NCBI GenBank assembly: GCA_031289865.1
Contig: JAITOQ010000155.1
Span: 1-7,436 of the forward strand
DNA: 7,436 bases
From: Clostridiales bacterium
Lineage (GTDB): Bacteria; Bacillota; Clostridia; Christensenellales; JAISNN01
Direction: 5' to 3'
The notes beneath the pieces are model-generated. The model was not told the origin of the DNA. It searched no databases and saw only the letters and a list, made by a program, of their open reading frames with translations. The translations under genes were made by a program, and so were the position numbers. Shown piece by piece: positions 1 to 6,213 of the stretch. Within the stretch, counting starts at the first letter, position 1, and each line of letters starts with the position of its first letter.

Positions 1-3000
1 GGATCAGCAATTGTCACCTCGGCTAATACGAGTTCGTCGTACGGTACAATTTATCTGTCAAGCGGTACGGCAAATACGACAATCTTGGTCGTTAACGGTA
101 ACAGTGCGGGGGTTATAAACACAGCCCTCGATGGTGTAGCGGTCTATAACAACAGTGTAGGAAATGTTGTCTTAACCGCAGGAACGGTTACAAGCAATTT
201 GGGTGACGGAACCGCTATATATAATTACGGCACGGGTAGGATAATCGTCAGCGGGGCGACCGTCAGAGCCGCGGGCGGTGCAAGTATTCGTCAATACGTA
301 AACGGAACCACTCTAGTAAGTAGCGGCATGGTATCCGCAACATCTGGTATTGCAATCTACAATTATGCAGACGGAGATGTCATTGTCAGCGGCGGTACAA
401 TATCCTCAACGACGGGTGCCGCGATTTATAATTTTGCAGACGGAAACATCAATGTCAGCGGCGGTACAATATCTGTGACATTATCGGGTATGGGTATATT
501 AAATCGTGCCAACGGAAATATTACGCTCACCGACGGGATAATCACGTCGGCATCGGGTCATGCAATTCAATTTGTCTCGACCACCGCAACGACCGTACTT
601 CTCGCGCTTGGTAATGTCACCATAAGCGGGACGGTATATTTTGCGACAAGGACTGCGGCGACGAGAACATTGTTATCGGATTTTGTCTACAGTGCAAGTC
701 GAATCACTACCTTTAATATCAACGGCGCGGTAGCGGGGGACGTACTTTTTACGGGACAATCGACATTTCTTACGTCTTTTAAGACGGCAAACGTAGGCTT
801 GACTTTGGGAGTAATCGGTACCGATATAGTTTTTGAGGCGGGAGGACTTGCTTTTACGGTTACCGCGTTAAACGATAAGGTTTATGACGGGACTGATACG
901 GCATTGAGCGGTGCTTATAGTATTATGTTTAGCGACGGATTGGCACATATCGGAGATTACACGGTATTGAGCGCAATGTATTCGTCAAAGGACGCGGGTG
1001 AGCGAAATATCACGGTTACGATCACAACGTCGCTTGATATAGCGATCAAAACCGTCACTTCGGCGAATATGGCAGCTATAGCGAAAAGATCGATTACACC
1101 TATTGTAACGGGTGTCGCTAAGACTTATGATGGTACGACGAACGCTATCTACTCTATACACTACACTATCAGTTGGACGAATGTCGTGAGCGGAGAAACG
1201 CTTGCGATCACGACCGACTTTACGGTAGGGTCGGCGATTTACAACTTGGCAGACGTGGGGTCGAGAACCATTACGGCATCGACTATCGCCTTGACGTCCT
1301 CGACAAAAGCGTTGAACTACACGCTGTTGGCGACGAGCGCGACAAGTGTGGCGTTTACTATCAGCAAAAAGGCGGTCACCTTTACGGTGGCTGCGGCGAT
1401 GGGCAAGACGTATGACGGCTCAACTTCGGGCGCGGCAAACGCGGGAACACTGACGTTTAGCGGGAATTTGACTACGTTTACGATCACGACACACTACACG
1501 GTAGCGTACACATACTCCTCAAAGGACGTGGGATTGAGAACCGTAACGGCGATAGTAACCCTTGTGGGAACAGCTGCGACAAACTACAATTTAGCCAATA
1601 CGCCTACCGCAAACAGTGCGACCTCGACAAACACCGTTAATATTACGGCATTGGGAATATCCTACACCGTTACGGCAGCGGCGGGCAAGACTTACGACGG
1701 GACGGATACAGTGGTAGGCAACGCTTACATTATTACGTTTAGCGACGGCTTAGCGCATACGGGCGAATACACAATTGTCAGCGCGAAATACAGCTCGGCG
1801 AATGCGGGAGCGAGAACCATCACGGCGACCGTTTCAGTGAGCGGAAGCGCGGATTGGAGCGTAACAAGTAACAGCGTGACTTCGTCAAACACGGTATACA
1901 TCACGCCAGCGGACTTGAGCTACACGATCAGTGCGACAGCCGGGAAAGTGTACGACGGGAATGCGGACGCTGGTGCGAGCAAATACAGCATTACGTGGAT
2001 CGGGAACTATGAGACGATTGAGTACGGCGTGACGAGCGCGAAGTATGCGTCGAAGAACGTAGGGGATCGTACGATCACGGCGGTGCTTGCACTGACCGGA
2101 GCTTCGCTTGCGAACTACACGTTAATTACGACGAGTGCGACGAGCGACGATACGCAAGCGATCACGAAAGCAACGATAATCCCGATAGTAACCTTTGCAA
2201 CCCATAAGGTCTATGATGGGACAATAAGCGCGACTTACGGGACGAATTACGCGCTTGAGTTTACGGGGCTTGTAAACGGCGAAATCCTTGTAAGAGATAC
2301 TGACTTTAACATAGTAAGTGCGGTATATGACACCAAGAATGTGGGTTCGGGAAGAAGAATTGCGGTAGTTGCTGCGTTGCTAAACACGACATGTGCCAAT
2401 AACTACATATTGGCGACCAACACGGCAATAAGCGGTGATGTGGAAATCACAAAAAAAGTTATCACCGCTACCGTCAACGCATTAGACAAAACCTATGACG
2501 GGACGACCGCGGCAATATACGGTACAAACTATACGCTCACATTTGACGGGCTTGTTATAGGCGATAGCCTTACTTATAATACCGACTTTAGGGTAGGGAG
2601 CGCGGAATATTCCGCGTTAGTCGGAACGGCAAGCATCGGGGTATCGGGAATCGAGCTCCTGCCGTCGTGGATATCAATCAACTATCTGTTGGAAAATACG
2701 GACGCGGAGAGCGAACCGGTGACTATTGTAATCGTCAACGAAACGGCATTCACCGTGATAGCGTTGGACGGCAAGGTTTACGACGGGACGACGGCGGCGG
2801 TAGCAAGCAGCTATGCTATTGTGTTCGCCGACGGGCTTTTGCATACGGGCGAATATACGGTCACGCAAGCAGTCTATTCGTCAAAGGACGCGGGAGCGGC
2901 AAAGCTCACGGTGACGGTCGTACTCAATCCGGGTGTGGCGTTCGGCTTGACCAATAGTACGGCGACAAGCGCGAATTCGGTCACTATTACAAAGAAAGGG

Positions 3001-3690
3001 CTTGCGTTTTTGGTGAACGGAAAAGATAAGACTTTTGACAAAACCACGACCGCGGAATACGAAAAGCATTACACGCTCACATTTTTGGGCTTGATTGACG
3101 GCGAAACGCTGTCGTACGGTACGGATTTTGGAGTGGGGAATGCGGCGTACAATTCGGAAAAGGTCGGTACGACAAAAATTTCGGTGACGGGCGTCGTATT
3201 AAACGAAACCGCTGTAGCGGCGAATTACGCGCTTGTGTATACGGAAGCGGAGAGCGGTGAGGTTTCAATCGTTGCCGCACCGAGCGCGATTCCTCTTGTT
3301 GCGGGCATTGCTGGCGGCACCGTTGGAGCGGCGGGGATTGCGACGATAATCGTTAAGCTTTTAAAGCGGAAACGCTTGAAAGCGGGTAAGGTGGTAAAGA
3401 GTGTGGGACAGAGTGCGGCGCGTCCGAATGTGTCGTCGTCGGTGGCGCAACCGTCGAGGGCGGCGTCGGCTATACAACAAACGCCGCAAGGCGTGCAACC
3501 GCCTCAACCGTCGGAGCTTCCGACGTCTAAGCGTCCGCCAAAAGCCCAAAAATCTGCGCCGACACCTAAGCCGTCGGAGCCGCCTAAGGTAAAGGACGTT
3601 TCCGTGGTCATGCCGGAGAATCCGCCGAGAAGCACCGAAAGCATTATAGAACGGCTCATCAAAATGGGCGTTGAAAAGAGCATAAGATAA
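1..3690 (+). CDS. Large YDG-repeat surface protein with C-terminal membrane anchor (5' end missing)
   Basis: The frame is open from base 1, so the gene begins before the window; 1229 residues are visible (numbered here from codon 1 at base 1). Residues about 1-195 are a beta-helix-like repeat array, 196-283 a bridging segment, and 284-1090 nine YDG-type domains with K-[VT]-[YF]-D-[GK] motifs. Residues about 1096-1118 form one hydrophobic, Gly/Ala-rich membrane segment, followed at once by the basic run KLLKRKRLK. The last 110 or so residues are rich in Pro, Ser and Lys and end in a short amphipathic helix (residues about 1211-1229). YDG domains are known from large bacterial surface proteins and adhesins; their ligand is generally unknown, so adhesion is an inference. 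The basic stop-transfer run suggests the tail lies in the cytosol. There is no LPXTG sorting signal. A TTG at base 85 could be read as a start, but it sits inside the repeat array with no ribosome binding site and is rejected. No terminator is seen after the stop. Confidence 0.9.
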   Translation, partial: GSAIVTSANTSSSYGTIYLSSGTANTTILVVNGNSAGVINTALDGVAVYNNSVGNVVLTAGTVTSNLGDGTAIYNYGTGRIIVSGATVRAAGGASIRQYVNGTTLVSSGMVSATSGIAIYNYADGDVIVSGGTISSTTGAAIYNFADGNINVSGGTISVTLSGMGILNRANGNITLTDGIITSASGHAIQFVSTTATTVLLALGNVTISGTVYFATRTAATRTLLSDFVYSASRITTFNINGAVAGDVLFTGQSTFLTSFKTANVGLTLGVIGTDIVFEAGGLAFTVTALNDKVYDGTDTALSGAYSIMFSDGLAHIGDYTVLSAMYSSKDAGERNITVTITTSLDIAIKTVTSANMAAIAKRSITPIVTGVAKTYDGTTNAIYSIHYTISWTNVVSGETLAITTDFTVGSAIYNLADVGSRTITASTIALTSSTKALNYTLLATSATSVAFTISKKAVTFTVAAAMGKTYDGSTSGAANAGTLTFSGNLTTFTITTHYTVAYTYSSKDVGLRTVTAIVTLVGTAATNYNLANTPTANSATSTNTVNITALGISYTVTAAAGKTYDGTDTVVGNAYIITFSDGLAHTGEYTIVSAKYSSANAGARTITATVSVSGSADWSVTSNSVTSSNTVYITPADLSYTISATAGKVYDGNADAGASKYSITWIGNYETIEYGVTSAKYASKNVGDRTITAVLALTGASLANYTLITTSATSDDTQAITKATIIPIVTFATHKVYDGTISATYGTNYALEFTGLVNGEILVRDTDFNIVSAVYDTKNVGSGRRIAVVAALLNTTCANNYILATNTAISGDVEITKKVITATVNALDKTYDGTTAAIYGTNYTLTFDGLVIGDSLTYNTDFRVGSAEYSALVGTASIGVSGIELLPSWISINYLLENTDAESEPVTIVIVNETAFTVIALDGKVYDGTTAAVASSYAIVFADGLLHTGEYTVTQAVYSSKDAGAAKLTVTVVLNPGVAFGLTNSTATSANSVTITKKGLAFLVNGKDKTFDKTTTAEYEKHYTLTFLGLIDGETLSYGTDFGVGNAAYNSEKVGTTKISVTGVVLNETAVAANYALVYTEAESGEVSIVAAPSAIPLVAGIAGGTVGAAGIATIIVKLLKRKRLKAGKVVKSVGQSAARPNVSSSVAQPSRAASAIQQTPQGVQPPQPSELPTSKRPPKAQKSAPTPKPSEPPKVKDVSVVMPENPPRSTESIIERLIKMGVEKSIR
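139..576 (+). repeat. Beta-helix-like protein repeat array in the surface protein
   Basis: Seven rungs of about 22-25 residues are visible. They are marked by AVYN/AIYN-like motifs at residues 47, 72, 94 (ASIR), 118, 141, 165 (GILN) and 188 (AIQF). Each is followed by a G-x-[IV]-x-[VL]-[ST]-x-G-x-[IV] strand pattern, for example DVIVSGGTIS and NINVSGGTIS. This spacing and the alternating small and aliphatic residues are typical of right-handed parallel beta-helices in passenger-type or pectate-lyase-like folds. The array probably continues upstream, since GTIYLSSGT near residue 16 looks like another rung. The fold assignment is inferred from pattern only. Confidence 0.65.
850..3273 (+). repeat. 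Nine tandem YDG-type domains in the surface protein
   Basis: The motif tyrosine (Phe in the last unit) lies at residues 295, 376, 471, 565, 651, 738, 832, 927 and 1012, giving spacings of 81, 95, 94, 86, 87, 94, 95 and 85 residues. Each unit starts with a strand such as FTVTAL or ITATVNA, then K-[VT]-YDG-[TSN], a [ST]-A-x-Y-[SNAD] strand in the middle, and a final [SV]-x-x-[IV]-T-K-[KA]-type strand leading into the next unit. Units 1, 4 and 8 share a 'FSDGLAHTGEYT'-like segment. Units 2, 6, 7 and 9 share a 'GLVxGExL...TDF' segment and are longer. Units 3 and 5 form a third type. Unit 9 is degenerate (TFDK for TYDG). Assignment to the YDG family rests on the motif and length. Confidence 0.85.
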
Positions 3691-3702
3691 CGAAAAACAG
3701 AA

Positions 3703-3734
3703 ATTCGGATAAGTAATTTAGGATATTCGGATAA
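3703..3734 (+). repeat. Pair of 10-bp direct repeats ATTCGGATAA upstream of the rpmE promoter
   Basis: ATTCGGATAA occurs exactly at 3703-3712 and 3725-3734. The period is 22 bp, about two helical turns, and the second copy ends 5 bp before the -35 box. This arrangement would suit a regulator binding two sites on one DNA face, but no regulator can be named. It does not match the palindromic Zur box known from some ribosomal protein genes. Confidence 0.4.
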
Positions 3735-3739
3735 AACAG

Positions 3740-3768
3740 TTGACAGCGAAAAAAAAATATACTATAAT
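3740..3768 (+). promoter_or_regulatory. Consensus sigma-A/sigma-70 promoter for rpmE
   Basis: A perfect -35 box TTGACA (3740-3745) is separated by exactly 17 bp from a perfect -10 box TATAAT (3763-3768). The spacer is A-rich. Transcription should begin near 3774-3776, giving a 5' leader of about 33 nt before the rpmE start codon. Two full-consensus hexamers at ideal spacing indicate a strong housekeeping promoter, as expected for a ribosomal protein gene. Confidence 0.88.
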
Positions 3769-3792
3769 AATTAGACTTGTTTAGAGATTAAA

Positions 3793-3798
3793 AGAGGT
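3793..3798 (+). promoter_or_regulatory. Ribosome binding site of rpmE
   Basis: AGAGGT ends 9 nt before the ATG at 3808, a normal Shine-Dalgarno placement that fixes the start of L31. Confidence 0.75.
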
Positions 3799-3807
3799 AG
3801 AGAAAAA

Positions 3808-4020
3808 ATGAAAGAGAATATTCATCCCGATTATCATGATGTCACGGTGACTTGCGCGTGCGGCGAAACATTTGTGATGGGGACGACCAAAAAGGGCGAC
3901 ACCCTAAGAATTGATATTTGCAGTAAATGCCACCCGTTTTTTACGGGCAAACAAAAGATCGTCGATGCGGGCGGTCGCGTCGATAAATTTAAAAAGAGAT
4001 ACAATTTGGGGAACGACTGA
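3808..4020 (+). CDS. rpmE: 50S ribosomal protein L31, zinc-binding (C+) type
   Basis: The product is a 70-residue protein of the large ribosomal subunit, which in characterised ribosomes lies at the central protuberance and helps bridge the two subunits. The sequence is full length for the family and begins MKENIHPDYH. Four cysteines at 16, 18, 38 and 41 (C-x-C and C-x-x-C) form the zinc ribbon that defines the C+ paralogue. The invariant CSKCHPFFTGKQ segment covers residues 38-49, followed by GGRVDKFKKRYN. A consensus promoter and a well-placed ribosome binding site precede it, so it is probably transcribed alone. It keeps the zinc ligands, so it is not the zinc-independent form that is typically induced under zinc starvation. 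The association with prmC and prfA downstream is common in Bacillota. Confidence 0.98.
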   Translation: MKENIHPDYHDVTVTCACGETFVMGTTKKGDTLRIDICSKCHPFFTGKQKIVDAGGRVDKFKKRYNLGND

Positions 4021-4190
4021 TTTTTGCGGTCGGTTTTGGCGTGTCTTTGACGGGTTGCGAAAAACCGCAGCCGTCTGTTTAGACATACTTGCTTATCTTT
4101 TTTTGAATGGGAGTCGATATCAGCGGCTTCAATTGTCGAGTTCAAAGAATCGGGCGGTCACGATACTTTTTTCGTGGTCGCTTTTCTTAG
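4017..4190 (+). pseudogene. Possible remnant of a small lipoprotein gene (speculative)
   Basis: Right after rpmE, one frame (codons from 4017) reads a short hydrophobic segment ending in a lipobox-like SLTGC followed by EKPQPSV, then a stop at 4080-4082. A different frame from about 4111 reads ISAASIVEFKESGGHDTFF and onward, which also looks protein-like. No ATG, GTG or TTG start exists in the first frame, and the two pieces are out of frame. If real, this is a decayed lipoprotein gene that lost its start and picked up a stop and a frameshift. It could equally be chance reading of an untranslated 3' region. Confidence 0.2.
4154..4188 (+). terminator. Rho-independent terminator downstream of rpmE
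   Basis: GCGGTCACGA (4154-4163) pairs over ten bases, two of them G-U, with TCGTGGTCGC (4172-4181). The loop is 8 nt (4164-4171), and the tract TTTTCTT (4182-4188) follows directly. It lies about 135 nt after the rpmE stop, so the rpmE mRNA would have an unusually long 3' region. It separates rpmE from the yqhQ-prmC-prfA operon. Confidence 0.75.
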
Positions 4191-4200
4191 GTTAAATGAA

Positions 4201-4228
4201 TGCAAAAGGCAAATGGCAGAATGCAGAA
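4201..4228 (+). repeat. Degenerate heptamer array, copy 1 (TGCARAA units)
   Basis: Four 7-bp units in register are seen: TGCAAAA, GGCAAAT, GGCAGAA and TGCAGAA. They are followed by TTGCGGATTTAAAA and then the inverted-repeat element. The same order (heptamers, TTGCGGATT, A-rich stretch, element) recurs at 7331-7421, so this is one module of a composite repeat. Confidence 0.65.
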
Positions 4229-4249
4229 TTGCGGATTTAAAAAAGTAGG

Positions 4250-4353
4250 TGTCATTCTGAGCTTGCGAAGAATCTCAAATGTCAGCCGTATAACAGCTAA
4301 AATTATAAATTCGGAGAAATCGTTTGAGATTCTTCACTTCGTTCAGAATGACA
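4250..4353. mobile_element. MITE/REP-like element with imperfect 30-bp inverted termini
   Basis: The left arm 4250-4279 starts TGTCATTCTGA and ends GAAGAATCTCAAA. The right arm 4323-4353 is its inverted complement, identical over those two blocks and differing only in the central 6-7 bases. The 44-bp interior has no coding capacity. TAGG flanks the element on both sides (4246-4249 and 4354-4357) and could be a target duplication. However, AGG also precedes the second copy at 7389-7391, so it may belong to the repeat. The transcript could fold into a long hairpin. With no transposase, movement would depend on an enzyme elsewhere. Confidence 0.7.
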
Positions 4354-4377
4354 TAGGCTTTCGTTTCTATATAGGTT

Positions 4378-4384
4378 AGAGGAA
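4378..4384 (+). promoter_or_regulatory. Ribosome binding site of the yqhQ-prmC fusion gene
   Basis: AGAGGAA precedes the ATG at 4396; the GAGG core ends 13 nt before it, slightly long but the only candidate. The start is supported by the family-typical N-terminus with GGQAVIEGVMMRG close behind. No convincing promoter was found between the element and this site. Confidence 0.55.
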
Positions 4385-4395
4385 TACTTTTAAGT

Positions 4396-6213
4396 ATGAA
4401 AAAGACAAACAAGACAAGGATCGGCGGTCAAGCCGTCATAGAGGGCGTCATGATGAGGGGCGCGGCTTCAGCCGCGACCGCGGTTAGGTGCGCCGACGGG
4501 ACGATCGCGGTGATTTCGGAACGCGTCACAAAATCAAAGAGCGCGGAGCGGATCGGTAAAATACCGCTCGTTCGCGGCGTATACAATTTTGTCCTTTCCA
4601 TGATTTACGGAGTAAAGACCCTCAACAAGAGCGCGGAGCCTTTTATGCAAGATGGGACGTCGGGCGGTACAAAAACGTCGGACGGCGATGCGAAAAAAAA
4701 GAAAGGGATAGACGGACTTGTCACCGTGGTTGCGCTCGTTATCGGGCTTGCGGTTGCGGTCGGATTGTTTGTGATTTTGCCGCAATTCATCATGCAGTTT
4801 ATCCGTTTTGAGATAAATTTCGGCAGCGGAAACGACGGTATAGAAAGCTTTTTTACAAGCTTTTTAAAGAACCTTTTGGCGGGGATTATCCGTATCGTGA
4901 TTTTTGTCGCATATCTCTTTTTGGTGTCCCGTCTAAAGGATATCAAGCGCGTCTTTATGTATCACGGCGCGGAACACAAGGTGATAAATTGTTTTGAATA
5001 TGCGCGCCCCTTGACCGTTGAAAACGTGAGAGCGATGACGACGAAGCACGAGCGTTGCGGTACGACATTTATTTTTATCGTCATGTTTGTGGGCGTGCTG
5101 TTCTTTTCGTTCTTTGGCTTTGACGACAACATGCTCCCCAGAATCGTCACGCGTATCGCGCTTTTGCCCGTGGTCGCGGGGCTTTCATACGAGGCTCTCA
5201 TCTTTACGGCAAAGCACGACAATCTATTCTTTAGAATACTTCGCGCCCCCGGAATGTGGCTGCAGCGTCTGACGACAAGCGCGCCCGACGACGAAATGAT
5301 CGAGGTATCCCTCGCCGCGTTTCGGAGCGTCCTCGCGCTCGAAAGTAATCCGAATTTTCCCGTTTCGCGTTTTGAAGACACGATTTACCCGTACGACTAT
5401 GTGAGGGATGCGGCGCGTGAAAAGATGAGCGGGTACGACGGGGACGAGTATGAATGGATACTTGCGGAGGTTTTGGGTCGGAAACGGTCGGAGCTTGCGC
5501 TTAGAGAATACGTCACCTTAATCGAGTATGAGAGGATTTTGGCGTTTATCAAAAAGAGAAAGACGGGAATGCCACTCCAGCGGGTGTTCGGGTACACCGA
5601 ATTTTACGGCTACAAAATCAATGTAGACGGGCGGGTTTTGTCGCCGCGTCAAGAAACGGAGATTTTGACGGAACGTACGGCGGCGCGTATCACGGAGATT
5701 TGGACGGAACGTACGGAGCGCGTCAAGGTCCTCGACCTATGTACGGGGAGCGGCGCGATTGCGATTGCATTAAAAAAGCTGTTCGGGGATAGAGTCGAGG
5801 TCACGGCGACCGATATCGATAACGGGGCGTTACAAGCCGCAAAGGAAAATGCGGCGGCAAACAATATAGAAATACGTTTTTTGAAAAGCGATATTTTTGA
5901 CGATTTGACGGGTGAAATTTTTGACGTTATAGTTTCAAATCCTCCGTATATCAGGACGGACAAAATCGACGGTTTGGATAGGGAAGTAAAGGATTTTGAC
6001 CCGCGTATAGCCCTCGACGGAGGAGCGGACGGCTTGCGGTTCTATACCGCGATTTCGGAGGGTTTTAGAGAGCATTTGACCCCGTCGGGCGTTCTCCTTT
6101 TGGAGATAGGGCAAGGGCAAGACACGGATGTCAAAAATCTGTTTCAAAGTGCGGAATTTGTAAAAGATTATAACGGAATAAAAAGGGTTGCGGAGATATG
6201 TTTGAAAGATTAG
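4396..6213 (+). CDS. prmC: YqhQ (DUF1385) membrane protein fused to PrmC, release factor glutamine methyltransferase
   Basis: One 605-residue ORF encodes two proteins that are normally separate. Residues 1-317 are YqhQ/DUF1385: GGQAVIEGVMMRG at 10-22, membrane segments at about 108-129, 160-178, 225-242 and 252-271, the conserved YHGAEHK at 189-195 (possible metal ligands), and the closing PDDEMIEV at 297-304. YqhQ is an uncharacterised, predicted metal-dependent membrane protein. A linker (about 318-345) leads to PrmC: N-terminal helical domain about 346-410, LSPRQETE at 415-422, the AdoMet loop DLCTGSG at 447-453, acidic ATDID at 471-475, and the catalytic NPPY at 515-518. The later DPRIALDGG and LLLEIGQGQ segments are also present. 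PrmC transfers methyl from S-adenosylmethionine to the GGQ glutamine of RF1 and RF2. An even number of membrane spans would keep the methyltransferase in the cytosol. No stop, frameshift or internal ribosome binding site separates the halves. It overlaps prfA by 16 nt. Confidence 0.95.
   Translation: MKKTNKTRIGGQAVIEGVMMRGAASAATAVRCADGTIAVISERVTKSKSAERIGKIPLVRGVYNFVLSMIYGVKTLNKSAEPFMQDGTSGGTKTSDGDAKKKKGIDGLVTVVALVIGLAVAVGLFVILPQFIMQFIRFEINFGSGNDGIESFFTSFLKNLLAGIIRIVIFVAYLFLVSRLKDIKRVFMYHGAEHKVINCFEYARPLTVENVRAMTTKHERCGTTFIFIVMFVGVLFFSFFGFDDNMLPRIVTRIALLPVVAGLSYEALIFTAKHDNLFFRILRAPGMWLQRLTTSAPDDEMIEVSLAAFRSVLALESNPNFPVSRFEDTIYPYDYVRDAAREKMSGYDGDEYEWILAEVLGRKRSELALREYVTLIEYERILAFIKKRKTGMPLQRVFGYTEFYGYKINVDGRVLSPRQETEILTERTAARITEIWTERTERVKVLDLCTGSGAIAIALKKLFGDRVEVTATDIDNGALQAAKENAAANNIEIRFLKSDIFDDLTGEIFDVIVSNPPYIRTDKIDGLDREVKDFDPRIALDGGADGLRFYTAISEGFREHLTPSGVLLLEIGQGQDTDVKNLFQSAEFVKDYNGIKRVAEICLKD
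5667..5716 (+). repeat. Short internal duplication in the PrmC part
   Basis: The 14-mer GACGGAACGTACGG occurs at 5667-5680 and 5703-5716, exactly 36 bp apart and in frame, giving two TERT motifs (residues 425-428 and 437-440). They lie in the helix between LSPRQETE and the AdoMet-binding loop. This looks like a small in-frame duplication that lengthened a surface helix; function is probably unaffected. Confidence 0.6.

Noticed and set aside
85..87. TTG as the start of the large surface protein
   Set aside because: The frame is open to base 1, the residues before it continue the same repeat pattern, and no ribosome binding site precedes it. The gene is simply cut by the window.
3520..3534. 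LPXTG-like sortase signal (LPTSK in the tail)
   Set aside because: The residue after LPTS is not Gly, and no hydrophobic segment and basic end follow; the membrane span lies before it.
4048..4076. Terminator hairpin GACGG...CCGTC right after rpmE
   Set aside because: The stem is interrupted and only TGTTTAG follows, not a T-tract; the hairpin at 4154-4181 is much better.
3834..4145. 103-residue minus-strand ORF antisense to rpmE
   Set aside because: It is an antisense shadow of rpmE with no recognisable motif or upstream signals.
3911..4195. 94-residue + strand ORF overlapping the end of rpmE
   Set aside because: It runs out of frame through the conserved L31 coding sequence, has no ribosome binding site and passes through the terminator. 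Only its downstream interval is considered, as a possible remnant.
4342..4373. Promoter for the operon formed by TTCAGA in the element's right arm and TATATA at 4368-4373
   Set aside because: The -35 match is weak and the spacing is 20 bp; sequence alone does not support it, although the operon must have some promoter.
5401..5427. Separate internal start for PrmC at GTG 5401 or ATG 5425
   Set aside because: No Shine-Dalgarno sequence lies upstream of either, and the frame is continuous from yqhQ.
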